DNA of 33,968 nucleotides, taken from NCBI GenBank assembly GCA_947630955.1, contig CANRJK010000004.1, forward strand, positions 1-33,968, in the 5' to 3' direction. A program made the translations under genes and the position numbers. This stretch comes from an uncultured Bacilli bacterium (GTDB lineage Bacteria; Bacillota_I; Bacilli_A; RF39; UBA660). Positions 1-9,653 of this stretch are shown here, in pieces (within the stretch, counting starts at the first letter, position 1; each line of letters starts with the position of its first letter). Below the pieces are notes generated by a model. The model ran no database searches, was not told the origin of the DNA, and was given only the letters and a program-made list of their open reading frames with translations.

Positions 1-2
1 TA

Positions 3-1733
3 GATGATATTTTAGCAAATAAGACTGCTGCTGGTGAAGTTGTTGAGCGTTGTTCATCAGTTGTTAAAGAATTAGTTGAAAATAGTATTGACGCCAAGGC
101 TTCGGATATAAAGATAGAGCTTATAGAATCAGGCGTTAAAGAAATTAAAGTTACCGATAATGGTAATGGTATGGATAGTGAAGATGCTGTTAATTGTTTT
201 TCACGTCATGCTACTAGTAAGATTCATGATGAAGATGATTTATATCATATTTCTACTTTAGGGTTCCGTGGTGAAGCTCTAGCAAGTATTGCTAGTGTCT
301 CAAAAGTTGAACTTACAACATCTTTAGGAAGTGTTGGTACTAAAGTTTTAATACATGGTGGAAAAATTATTAGTACTGAAAAAAGTGATGCTAGAAAAGG
401 TACTATTATTAAGGTAAATGATCTTTTTTATAATACGCCAGCCCGTTTAAAGCATTTAAAAAGTTTATATACTGAATTAGCAAATGTAACAGATTATATA
501 AATAAATTAGCTTTATCACATCCTGAAATACGTTTTACGTTAGCTAATGATGGTAAAGTTATATTTAAAACGGATGGTTCTAATAATCTATTAAAAGTTA
601 TAAATGCCATATATGGCTTAAGTGTGACAAAGAAAATGATTGCTATTGAAGGAGAAAACGATGACTATCAAATCTCAGGTTACATTTCTTTACCTGAAAT
701 TCATCGCTCTAACCGTAATGGTATTGTAACACTTGTTAATGGAAGAAATGTTCGTAATACTGAGTTAAACCATTATATTAATGAAGCATATCACTCATAT
801 AAACCAGATAATAGGTATCCTGTTGTAGTTTTAAATATTTCCGTTGACACAGGGCTAGTTGATGTTAATATTCATCCTACAAAAATGGATATTAAGTTTG
901 GAAAACAGGAAAATTTGAATAATTTAGTATTTGAAACTATTAGGAATAATTTAAAGAAGAAAACACTGATTCCCCATATTGAAGAGGTTAGCCTACCAAA
1001 GCCTAAAATCACACTACCAACTTTAAATTTTGATGATCCAAAAGAAGAAGTGAGCGAAGTTTTAACTATTAATGATGATTTAATCGAACCACCACTTGTT
1101 AAAGAGGAAGAAGTTACCTATGAAGTTCATGAAGATGTAAAAGAGAAAATGCCAATGATGTATCCTGTGGGATTAGTTCATGGGACTTATATTATTTGTC
1201 AAAATGAAAAAGGTATGTATATTATTGACCAACATGCCGCTAAAGAAAGAATTAATTATGAGTTAGTTAAGGAAAAATTAATGCATAAAAAAAAGGAAAA
1301 TATTTCTATGTTAATTCCTTTAACACTTGAATATACAAATAGTGATTTTATAATCTTAAAAGAAAATTTTGAATTATTAGAAGATATGAATTTTGTAATA
1401 GAAGAATTTGGAGTTAATTCTATTATTGTTAAAGCTCATCCTGTTTGGTTACCAAAAGGAAACGAAAATGAAGCAATAAAAAAAATAATCGATGTCGTTT
1501 TACAAAAAGAGAAGAATTTTGATTTGGTAAGATTTTATGATAATGTTTCAGCTACAGTTGCATGTAAAATGAGTATAAAAGCTAATACTAATATTACTCT
1601 AGATGAAATGAAGCAATTAATAGATGATTTAAGAAATTGTGACAATCCATTTAATTGTCCGCATGGAAGACCTACTACTATCTATTATACTAAAAGTGAT
1701 TTAGAAAAAATGTTTAAAAGAAGTGGTTTTTAA
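3..1733 (+). CDS. mutL: DNA mismatch repair protein MutL (5' truncated by window edge)
   Basis: The frame is open upstream of the listed ATG at 171: ..DDILANKTAAGEVVERCSSVVKELVENSIDAK.. (GHKL ATPase), GFRGEAL, DQHAAKERINYE (DQHA(X)2E(X)4E endonuclease motif), CPHGRP near the C-terminus. Confidence 0.97.
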   Translation, partial: DDILANKTAAGEVVERCSSVVKELVENSIDAKASDIKIELIESGVKEIKVTDNGNGMDSEDAVNCFSRHATSKIHDEDDLYHISTLGFRGEALASIASVSKVELTTSLGSVGTKVLIHGGKIISTEKSDARKGTIIKVNDLFYNTPARLKHLKSLYTELANVTDYINKLALSHPEIRFTLANDGKVIFKTDGSNNLLKVINAIYGLSVTKKMIAIEGENDDYQISGYISLPEIHRSNRNGIVTLVNGRNVRNTELNHYINEAYHSYKPDNRYPVVVLNISVDTGLVDVNIHPTKMDIKFGKQENLNNLVFETIRNNLKKKTLIPHIEEVSLPKPKITLPTLNFDDPKEEVSEVLTINDDLIEPPLVKEEEVTYEVHEDVKEKMPMMYPVGLVHGTYIICQNEKGMYIIDQHAAKERINYELVKEKLMHKKKENISMLIPLTLEYTNSDFIILKENFELLEDMNFVIEEFGVNSIIVKAHPVWLPKGNENEAIKKIIDVVLQKEKNFDLVRFYDNVSATVACKMSIKANTNITLDEMKQLIDDLRNCDNPFNCPHGRPTTIYYTKSDLEKMFKRSGF

Positions 1734-1794
1734 ATATATATTTGGTATAATAGTTATAGGTAATATAATTTGATAAAGAAAGGAAGATTTTATA

Positions 1795-2337
1795 ATGGAT
1801 GAAATTTTAATGGATGCAGAAATACAAATGCAATCAGCAATTGAAAATATGGAAAAAAGATTTGTTAATATTCGAGCAGGACGTGCTAATCCAGCAATGC
1901 TTGATGGAGTAATGGTTAGTTATTATGGTAGTGATACGCCATTAAAACAGCTAGCAACTATTTCTATACCAGAAGCTCGTCAATTATCTATTAAACCTTT
2001 TGATCGTAGTTCTATTGGTGCAATAGAAAAAGCTATTTTAGCAGCTAATATCGGGATAACTCCAAATAATAATGGTGATGTAATTATTTTAAATATTCCA
2101 GCTTTAACCGAAGATACTAGACGTGAATATGTAAAACAAGCTAAAGGTTATGCTGAGGATTGTAAAATTGTTTTAAGAAATATTCGTCAAGATACAAACA
2201 AAGATATTAATAAATTAGAATTACCTGAAGATAATCTTAAACAAGGAGAAGAAGAAGTCCAAAAATTAATTAATAAGTATAATAAAATAGTTGATGAAAA
2301 ATTTAAAAAGAAAGAAGAAGAATTAATGACAGTTTAA
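1795..2337 (+). CDS. frr: Ribosome recycling factor
   Basis: Full-length 180 aa RRF; MQSAIENMEKRFVNIRAGRANPAMLDGV...; AAAGGAAG RBS upstream. Confidence 0.97.
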   Translation: MDEILMDAEIQMQSAIENMEKRFVNIRAGRANPAMLDGVMVSYYGSDTPLKQLATISIPEARQLSIKPFDRSSIGAIEKAILAANIGITPNNNGDVIILNIPALTEDTRREYVKQAKGYAEDCKIVLRNIRQDTNKDINKLELPEDNLKQGEEEVQKLINKYNKIVDEKFKKKEEELMTV

Positions 2338-2352
2338 TTCTTCTTTTGCTTT
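2315..2352 (+). terminator. Rho-independent terminator overlapping the frr stop codon
   Basis: AAGAAGAATTAA-tgacagt-TTAATTCTTCTT 12 bp stem, followed by a T-rich tract; the stop codon lies within the stem. Confidence 0.75.
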
Positions 2353-2397
2353 TTTTCTAAATAAATGGTAGAATATGGGCATTTGAGGTGAGATGAT

Positions 2398-2934
2398 ATG
2401 ATTGATTTATCAAGTTTTGAATTATTAAAAAATGATGTTTTTTATCGTAGTTATCCTATTTTAGAATATTTAAGAAGACCTAATTTAGATGATTTAGATT
2501 ATCAAGCTATTATGGCTACGATTATGGATGCGCTTGTTTCTAAAAAATTAATTGATCCCCAAACACAATTTCTTGACATGAAAAATTTATGTATAACTAA
2601 TGTTAAAGATGATGCCACTTATAGTTATCAAAAAACACCATTTGTTATGGGCATACCATTATGGATTAAAGAGGAATCTCGTAAATATTGTCCAGCAATA
2701 ACTGGCTTTACTCCTATTTCTTTTTTCATTAGTAAAACACCATCAATTGTTCATTTTTGTGTTTATGATGTTAATACAGCTCTTAGCATCGTTTTTGATG
2801 AATTTACATTCTTACTTTGTGATTATGATTCACCAACACGAATTGGTCAAAGGGCCAAAGATCGTCCTTTTTTAGAAGCTAAAATTGAAGGTGTTCCTTA
2901 CTTATTTGATTTATTAACTAAAAGGGGTATTTAA
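2398..2934 (+). CDS. Uncharacterised protein, 178 aa
   Basis: ORF with GAGGTGAGATGAT RBS region; no family recognised. Confidence 0.8.
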   Translation: MIDLSSFELLKNDVFYRSYPILEYLRRPNLDDLDYQAIMATIMDALVSKKLIDPQTQFLDMKNLCITNVKDDATYSYQKTPFVMGIPLWIKEESRKYCPAITGFTPISFFISKTPSIVHFCVYDVNTALSIVFDEFTFLLCDYDSPTRIGQRAKDRPFLEAKIEGVPYLFDLLTKRGI

Positions 2935-2935
2935 A

Positions 2936-3238
2936 ATGGATGAATTTATAAAAAGATATAATTTAATAATAAAAAATAGTATTAGTAATAAAGATTTTGG
3001 ACATAAAGAGAAAAAACAATATGAAAAAGATAAAGAAAATCATCCAGAAAAATTTAGTTTATTTCTTTTAGCTACTTTACCTATTCTTAAGACACTAAAA
3101 GATTCTAAAGAAGAATACATATATGAATTAAAACAAAGCTATATTATGTATCCTGAAGCTTTTGACGATGCCCTAAAAATGGGTTCTGAGTTTGAAAAAA
3201 ATCTCGATAATAAAATGTTTTATATGAGGAAAAGATAA
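2936..3238 (+). CDS. Uncharacterised charged protein, 100 aa
   Basis: ORF starting 1 nt after the previous stop, so probably co-transcribed and coupled. Confidence 0.7.
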   Translation: MDEFIKRYNLIIKNSISNKDFGHKEKKQYEKDKENHPEKFSLFLLATLPILKTLKDSKEEYIYELKQSYIMYPEAFDDALKMGSEFEKNLDNKMFYMRKR

Positions 3239-3295
3239 ATTTCTTTTTATTGTATATAAAGCTTATATTTGGTATAATTATAATGGTGATGAACA

Positions 3296-4450
3296 TTGGA
3301 AGAGAAAGAAATCAAAAAGAAGATTAATTATAAAAAATTAAATGATATTTTAAAATTATCACATAAAGTTTTGAAGGTATTTTATGTTTTAATTTTTATT
3401 GTTTGTGTTTATGTTGTTCTTAAAATTTGCCAAGAATTAAAAGTTTTAAATTTTATTTTAGATATATTACGTATTTTAATTCCACTATTTATTGGCATAA
3501 TAATTGCTTGGTTATTTAACCCATTTGTTTCTTTTTTAGAAAAGAAAGGAATAAAACGGGTATTTGGAGTAATTATCGTTTATATTTTATTAATTGGTAT
3601 AATTGCTTTACTAGTTGGATCTATTTTACCGCTTTTATATGATCAAATTATTAGTTTTGCTCACACTATACCAAATTTAGTAGCGTCCTTAGAAGATTTA
3701 TTAAATAGTTTTATTAATAAATTTAATCATATCGATGTTATTGATATTGAAGCCGTTAAAAGTAATATTATTGGGCAATTAGATAAGATTGGTAAAAACA
3801 TATCTTCTTCTTTACCAGCCTATACAATTAATGGTATTAAAACTTTATTTTCTGGTCTTTCTAGTTTTATAATTGGTTTAGTAATTGGGTTCTTCTTATT
3901 ACTTCGCTCAAATGGTGTTGGTGATACTTTAATAGGCTTTGCTCCTAAAAAATGGCGTCAAGATGCCTATAAATTAGCTGAAACTATTAATGTTTCATTA
4001 CGTAATTATGTTTTAGGTGTTATTATTGATGCTTGTGTTATTTTCTTTATTTGTACTTTAGCCTTTAGCTTAATTGGCTTAAAAGCTCCTTTACTTTTTG
4101 CCGCTTTTTGCGCTATTACAAATGTTATACCTTATGTTGGACCTTATATTGGCGCCGTACCAGCTTTAATTGTTGGTTTTTCGGTAAGTCCTACTGTTGG
4201 TATTTTAACCCTAGCTGCTATTGTTATTATTCAATTTATTGAAGGAAACTTTTTACAAGAATATATTATGAGTAAAACAACTAAATTGCATCCTGTTACA
4301 ATCATTACTGGTTTATTAATTTTTGGTTATTATTGGGGAATATTAGGTATGGTTGTATCAACACCAATTATTTCAATTATTAAACAATTATGGCTATTTT
4401 TTGATGATAAATATGACTTCTTTAACTTAAGAGGTGAGGTAAGTGAATAA
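3296..4450 (+). CDS. AI-2E family transporter / multi-TM permease
   Basis: Multi-spanning protein with PYVGPYIGAVPALIVG and a GNFLQEYIMSKTTKLHPVTIITGLLIFGYYWGILGMVVSTP C-terminal signature; TTG start. Confidence 0.9.
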   Translation: MEEKEIKKKINYKKLNDILKLSHKVLKVFYVLIFIVCVYVVLKICQELKVLNFILDILRILIPLFIGIIIAWLFNPFVSFLEKKGIKRVFGVIIVYILLIGIIALLVGSILPLLYDQIISFAHTIPNLVASLEDLLNSFINKFNHIDVIDIEAVKSNIIGQLDKIGKNISSSLPAYTINGIKTLFSGLSSFIIGLVIGFFLLLRSNGVGDTLIGFAPKKWRQDAYKLAETINVSLRNYVLGVIIDACVIFFICTLAFSLIGLKAPLLFAAFCAITNVIPYVGPYIGAVPALIVGFSVSPTVGILTLAAIVIIQFIEGNFLQEYIMSKTTKLHPVTIITGLLIFGYYWGILGMVVSTPIISIIKQLWLFFDDKYDFFNLRGEVSE

Positions 4451-5096
4451 AATAGTCGCAATTGATGGCCCAGCCGGTAGTGGTAAAGGAACTATTGCTT
4501 CTGTGATTGCTGATAGGTGTCATTTAGTTAATATTGACACCGGCGCTACTTATCGTTGTTTAGCTTTAGCTACGTTAAAAAACAATATTGAAATAACTAA
4601 TCAAAAAGAAATTATCAAATTATGTTCTAAAATTAAAATCGATATTGATGCTGAAAATAAAGTCTATTTGAATGGTGAAGAAGTAACAGAAGCCATTCGC
4701 AGTGAAGATGTTACGAAAATAGTTTCAAATATTTCTAGTATTCCTGAAGTTCGAAATATAATGGTTGCTTTGCAAAGAAAGATGGCAGAAGGAAAAGATG
4801 TTATCATGGAAGGTCGTGACATAACTACAGTAGTATTTCCTAACGCACAATATAAATTTTATTTAGATGCTGATCTTAATGAGCGTGCGAAAAGAAGATA
4901 TAAACAGAATCAAGAAAAGGGCATTACTATGTCCTTTGAAGATATTTTAGATAATATTAAAAAAAGAGATTATAATGATATGCATAAAAAAGTAGGTGCT
5001 TTAATCAAAGCTGAAGATGCTATTTATATTGACACAACTAATATGACAATTGAACAAGTTGTCTTGAAAATAATAAAAATAATTGAAGGTGATTAA
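4443..5096 (+). CDS. cmk: Cytidylate kinase
   Basis: IDGPAGSGKGTIA P-loop, DTGATYR, EGRDITTVVFPNA; GTG start overlapping the previous stop. Confidence 0.96.
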   Translation: MNKIVAIDGPAGSGKGTIASVIADRCHLVNIDTGATYRCLALATLKNNIEITNQKEIIKLCSKIKIDIDAENKVYLNGEEVTEAIRSEDVTKIVSNISSIPEVRNIMVALQRKMAEGKDVIMEGRDITTVVFPNAQYKFYLDADLNERAKRRYKQNQEKGITMSFEDILDNIKKRDYNDMHKKVGALIKAEDAIYIDTTNMTIEQVVLKIIKIIEGD

Positions 5097-5098
5097 AA

Positions 5099-6808
5099 TT
5101 GAACTTAAAAGATTTATATATAGATTTTTTTGTAAGTAAAGGTCATAAACAAATTCCAAGTGCTCCTGTCGTTCCTGAAAATGATCCATCAGTATTATTT
5201 AATACAGCTGGTATGCAACCATTAATTCCTTATTTAATGGGACAAGAACACCCATATGGAAAACGTTTATGTGACTATCAAAAATGCATTAGAACTATTG
5301 ATTTAGATGCAGTTGGCGATACAACACATCATACTTTTTTCGAAATGCTTGGTAATTGGAGTTTGGGAGATTATTTCAAAGATGAATCAATAGCTTGGAG
5401 CTATGAGTTCTTGACAGATTGCTTAAAGATTCCTGTAAATCGTTTAGCTTTTACGGTTTTTGCCGGTAATGGTGACATTCCATTTGATGAAGTAAGCTAT
5501 AATAAATGGTTAAGTTTAGGCATAAAAAAAGAACGTATCGCTAAAACTGTTGATGATAATTTTTGGATTGCTGGCGATATCGGACCATGTGGGGGAGATA
5601 CTGAAATTTTTTATTGGCGTAGTGAAGAAGAAGTTCCTGATAAATTTGACCCTAAAGATGAACGTTGGGTAGAAATTTGGAATAATGTTTTTATGCAATA
5701 TAATAAAGACCAAGATGGTAAAATAACAGAATTACCAAAGAAAAACGTTGATACTGGAATGGGTGTTGAGCGAACAACGGCTATCTTGGAAGGTGTTAAT
5801 GATAATTACTTATCAAGTATTTGGAAAGATGTTATCGATTTAATATGTGAGATATCTAATCTTCCATATGAAGGTAATGAATTAAGTATGCGTATTATAG
5901 CCGATCACTTAAGAACAGCTGTTTTTATCGCAGCTGATCCTGCTGGAATTAAACCTAGTAATACTGATCAAGGTTATATTTTAAGACGTTTAATTAGAAG
6001 GGCTATTCGTCACGCTAAAAGATTAAATATTGATATTAATAGCAACTGGGATGAGTTAATAGCTAAAAAGTTACTAAATAAATATAAAGAATATTATAAA
6101 GAATTAGAATATAATTATGATTTAGTTTTAGATGTCTTAAAAAATGAGAAAATAAAATTTAACCGAACATTAGAAAAAGGATTAAAAGTTTTTGAAAAAA
6201 CAGTAAAAAATAATGCTAATATTGATGCTGATGCCGCTTTTCATTTATATGATACTTATGGATTTCCAATTGAACTGACAGTTGAACTTGCAACTGAACG
6301 TGGTCTTAAAGTTGATACCAAAGGGTTCGAACAAAAATTTAAAGAACATCAAGCTTTATCACGAACAGCTTCAGCTGGTAAATTTAAAGGTGGTTTGGCT
6401 GGTAATGGTGAAATAGAAACTAAATATCATACCGCTACTCATTTACTTAATGCCGCTTTAAAATTAGTCGTAGGTCCTGATGTTCATCAAAAAGGCTCAA
6501 ATATTACATCTGAGCGTATGCGTTTTGATTTTAGTTGTGATCATAAATTAACTGACGAAGAAAAACAAAAAACAGAACAATTAGTTAATCAATGGATTAC
6601 AGATGGATTAGACGTCACAGTTAAACAAATGCCAAAGGAAGAAGCTATTAAATCAGGGGCTGAATGTATGTTTATTGAAAAATATCCTGATATTGTAACT
6701 GTTTATAGTATTGGTGATATTTCTAAAGAATTATTAGGTGTATTTAAAATAAAAAAAGAAGAAGCTAGTAGTGCTGGGGTTCGCCGCATCAAAGCTATCT
6801 TAAAGTGA
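5099..6808 (+). CDS. alaS: Alanyl-tRNA synthetase-like protein, short form (catalytic + tRNA-recognition + incomplete editing domain; no C-Ala)
   Basis: N-terminal class II core (NTAGMQPLIPYLMGQEHP, TTHHTFFEMLGNWSLGDYFK, TGMGVERTTAIL), ADHLRTAVFIAADP, YILRRLIRRAIRH, LYDTYGFP, HTATHLL; ends 569 aa after ..SSAGVRRIKAILK. TTG start. Confidence 0.92.
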   Translation: MNLKDLYIDFFVSKGHKQIPSAPVVPENDPSVLFNTAGMQPLIPYLMGQEHPYGKRLCDYQKCIRTIDLDAVGDTTHHTFFEMLGNWSLGDYFKDESIAWSYEFLTDCLKIPVNRLAFTVFAGNGDIPFDEVSYNKWLSLGIKKERIAKTVDDNFWIAGDIGPCGGDTEIFYWRSEEEVPDKFDPKDERWVEIWNNVFMQYNKDQDGKITELPKKNVDTGMGVERTTAILEGVNDNYLSSIWKDVIDLICEISNLPYEGNELSMRIIADHLRTAVFIAADPAGIKPSNTDQGYILRRLIRRAIRHAKRLNIDINSNWDELIAKKLLNKYKEYYKELEYNYDLVLDVLKNEKIKFNRTLEKGLKVFEKTVKNNANIDADAAFHLYDTYGFPIELTVELATERGLKVDTKGFEQKFKEHQALSRTASAGKFKGGLAGNGEIETKYHTATHLLNAALKLVVGPDVHQKGSNITSERMRFDFSCDHKLTDEEKQKTEQLVNQWITDGLDVTVKQMPKEEAIKSGAECMFIEKYPDIVTVYSIGDISKELLGVFKIKKEEASSAGVRRIKAILK

Positions 6809-7437
6809 TAGGAAAAATTATGAATTATCAATTAAAAATGGAGTCTATTATCGAAAACCTCGGTTCTGAAAGGCCAACTTTATTGTTGCATGCTTGTTGT
6901 GCACCATGCAGTTCTTATGTCCTAGAGTACTTAACTAAATTTTTTAAAATAACTATTTTTTACTATAATCCTAATATCTATCCTGAAAAAGAATATAATA
7001 GAAGATTAAATGAATTAAAAACTTTTTTAAAAAAGCAATCATATGATACTAATATCACATTAATAGAAGAAAAGTACAATAAAGATGATTATGATAAAGC
7101 TATTTTAGGTTTAGAAACACTAGGAGAGAAAAGCAAAAGATGCTATGCTTGTTATAAATTTCGTTTAGAAAAAGCTGTTATATATGCTAAAGAACATAAT
7201 TTTGACTATTTTACGACTACTTTATCAATTAGTCCATATAAAGTGAGTGATTGGATTAATGAAATAGGAAGCGAATTCGAGAAAAAATATATGGTTAATT
7301 ATTTATATGCTGATTTTAAGAAAAAAAATGGTTATAAAAGATCTTTAGAGTTATCTTCAAAATTTAATTTATATCGTCAAGATTATTGTGGTTGTAAATA
7401 TTCAATGGAAGCTAAAAAAAGAGTAGGTAATGAATAG
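6805..7437 (+). CDS. queH: Epoxyqueuosine reductase QueH
   Basis: LLHACCAPCSSYVLEYL, RCYACYKFRLE, YCGCKYSM motifs; probable functional start at an internal ATG near 6820. Confidence 0.93.
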   Translation: MIGKIMNYQLKMESIIENLGSERPTLLLHACCAPCSSYVLEYLTKFFKITIFYYNPNIYPEKEYNRRLNELKTFLKKQSYDTNITLIEEKYNKDDYDKAILGLETLGEKSKRCYACYKFRLEKAVIYAKEHNFDYFTTTLSISPYKVSDWINEIGSEFEKKYMVNYLYADFKKKNGYKRSLELSSKFNLYRQDYCGCKYSMEAKKRVGNE

Positions 7438-7456
7438 TTCATTCTTACTCTTTTTC
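7417..7456. terminator. Bidirectional terminator between convergent queH and rarA
   Basis: AAGAGTA-GGT-AATGAA-tag-TTCATT-C-TTACTCTTTTT interrupted stem, with an A-run on the left and a T-run on the right. Confidence 0.65.
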
Positions 7457-8665
7457 CATTAAGGTATTTAATTTGTCATAAGTATTTTTTAGATTTATTT
7501 CATATTTACTCGTTGTTTTAGGTTCATAATATTTTCTTCCTTTTATAGCATCCGGTAAATATTGTTGTTTAACAAAAGCATGAGGATAATCATGAGGATA
7601 TTTATAGCCAATAGCAGAAGTTTTAATATGATTAGGAACACTACCAGTACTACCTTTTCTAATATCATTTAATGCATTGTCTAAAGCTGTTTTAGCGCTA
7701 TTAGATTTAGGAGATAAAGCCAGATCAATAACCATGACAGCTAAAGGAATACGAGCTTCAGGAAGGCCTAATCTTTCACAGGTATTAATTACAGCATCGA
7801 CTCTAGGACCCATACTAGGGTTTGCTAAACCAATATCTTCGTATGCAATAACAGACATTCTGCGATAAATAATATCTAAATCTTCAGCTTCGATAAGACG
7901 AGCTAGATAGTGTAGAGCTGCATTTACATCAGAACCTCTAATACTTTTTTGAAAAGCACTAATAACATCATAATGCCCATCTTCATTTTTATCATAAAGC
8001 ATAATAGGTTTGTTATTAACTTGTTCAACTACTTCTTTAGTTACTTTAAAATCATCAGTTGAGTAATAAGCCATTTCTAATAAATTATAGGCATTACGTA
8101 AATCACCACTAGACATCATCGCAATCAATTCTATGGTTTTTTTATCTATTTTTATACCTTTTAAATATTCACTTTTGCTAGCTTTTTTTAAACCTTCAAT
8201 AATATCTTCATTAGTTAATAGTTTTAATTCAAAAATTTGACATCTGCTTCTAATCGCAGGATTTATTTTATGATATGGGTTAGAGGTAGTCATACCAATA
8301 AGTGTAATTAAACCACTCTCTAAATAGGGAAGTAATAAATCTTGTTTATCTTTATTTAGACGGTGAATTTCATCCATTATAACTACTAAACCATTATACA
8401 TTTTAGCTTCTTCTATAACAATATCAAAGTCTTTTTTGTTGTTAATAGTTGCATTTAAACTACGACATTTTAAATTTAATTCATTAGTAATAGCTAAAGC
8501 AATACTTGTTTTACCAACACCAGGAGGACCATACAAAATCATCGAAAATATTTTTTTATTTTTAATTAAATTACTTAAAATTTTATTTTTACCTAGTAAA
8601 TGTTGTTGTCCTAAAATATCTTTACTGCATGTAGGACGCATCTTAATAGCTAGAGGTTCATTCAT
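7445..8665 (-). CDS. rarA: Replication-associated recombination protein A (RarA/MgsA AAA ATPase)
   Basis: LYGPPGVGKTSIA Walker A, IMDEIHRLNKDKQD, IGMTTSNPYHKINPAIRSRCQIFEL, RLIEAEDLDIIYRRMSVIAYEDIGLANP. Confidence 0.95.
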   Translation of the reverse strand: MNEPLAIKMRPTCSKDILGQQHLLGKNKILSNLIKNKKIFSMILYGPPGVGKTSIALAITNELNLKCRSLNATINNKKDFDIVIEEAKMYNGLVVIMDEIHRLNKDKQDLLLPYLESGLITLIGMTTSNPYHKINPAIRSRCQIFELKLLTNEDIIEGLKKASKSEYLKGIKIDKKTIELIAMMSSGDLRNAYNLLEMAYYSTDDFKVTKEVVEQVNNKPIMLYDKNEDGHYDVISAFQKSIRGSDVNAALHYLARLIEAEDLDIIYRRMSVIAYEDIGLANPSMGPRVDAVINTCERLGLPEARIPLAVMVIDLALSPKSNSAKTALDNALNDIRKGSTGSVPNHIKTSAIGYKYPHDYPHAFVKQQYLPDAIKGRKYYEPKTTSKYEINLKNTYDKLNTLMEKE

Positions 8666-8754
8666 GTTATCACCATCCTTATTTTATCATATTTTGACTA
8701 ATTATTTACAAGAAACTAGAGAAATGTTATACTTATAGTAGAGGAAATATAAAA

Positions 8755-9639
8755 GTGATTGTCATGAAAGAAGAAATTGATTTATTTGCTAATTATTTGT
8801 TAATTGATAAAAAATATAGTTCTAATACTATTGAATCATATAAAAGAGATTTATATAAAATGGATAATTTTTTACATAAAAAAATTCGTTTTGTGACAGA
8901 ACAAGATATAAAAAATTATTTAAAAGATATTAACGATAATCATGAAAGTAAAAAAACAGTAGCGCGTAATATATCTGCGTTGCGCTCTTTTTATAAATTT
9001 TTAATGATTGAAAAGATCGTAAGCAGTAATCCTATGGAAAATATAGAATTACCTAAACTGAATAAATCATTACCAAAAACACTAGATGAACAAGATATTG
9101 ATAAATTATTAGATATAAATTTAATTGATGCATTTAGTTATCGTAATAAAGCTATGTTAGAACTTATGTATGCGACAGGTCTTCGCGTAACTGAACTAGT
9201 TAACTTAAAAATTCATGACATTGACGATAAAATGGATTTGTTAAGAACGATGGGAAAGGGGAGTAAAGAACGAATTATTCCCATTGGTGATTATGCATTA
9301 TATTATTTAAAAAAATATCTTTATGAATATCGTGATAGCATGTTAAAAAAAGAATATAATGATTATTTATTTTTAAATAATCATGGTCAAAAAATGACGC
9401 GACAAGGTTTTTTTAAAATTCTTCAAAAAATAGCAAAAGAGAAGGGGATAAAAAAAGATATTTCACCACATACTTTAAGGCATACATTCGCAACTCATCT
9501 TTTAAACCATGGTGCTGATTTAAGAAGTATTCAGGAATTATTAGGTCATAGTGATATAGCAACCACACAAATATATACGCATGTTTCTAATCAAAAATTA
9601 AGACAAAATTATGATAACTATCATCCACATAGTAATTGA
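8755..9639 (+). CDS. xerD: Tyrosine recombinase XerD/XerC family
   Basis: SAM-like N-domain plus catalytic residues: ATGLRVTELVNL, GKGSKERIIPI, HTLRHTFATHLLNHGADLRSIQELLGHSDIATTQIYTHV. Confidence 0.93.
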   Translation: MIVMKEEIDLFANYLLIDKKYSSNTIESYKRDLYKMDNFLHKKIRFVTEQDIKNYLKDINDNHESKKTVARNISALRSFYKFLMIEKIVSSNPMENIELPKLNKSLPKTLDEQDIDKLLDINLIDAFSYRNKAMLELMYATGLRVTELVNLKIHDIDDKMDLLRTMGKGSKERIIPIGDYALYYLKKYLYEYRDSMLKKEYNDYLFLNNHGQKMTRQGFFKILQKIAKEKGIKKDISPHTLRHTFATHLLNHGADLRSIQELLGHSDIATTQIYTHVSNQKLRQNYDNYHPHSN

Positions 9640-9653
9640 AAAGAGGGGAATTT

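Noticed and set aside
5001-5189. 62-aa antisense ORF over cmk/alaS
   Set aside because: Overlaps two well-supported genes on the opposite strand; no RBS or family.
5516-5713. 65-aa antisense ORF inside alaS
   Set aside because: Shadow ORF of a conserved coding region.
7677-8738. + strand ORFs (7677-7868, 8436-8738) antisense to rarA
   Set aside because: Lie within the conserved rarA coding sequence; sequences are mirror translations of it.
9439-9446. GAGAAGGG (B. subtilis SRS/KOPS-like octamer) oriented toward dif
   Set aside because: Only one copy noticed by eye; needs a genome-wide strand-bias count before it means anything.
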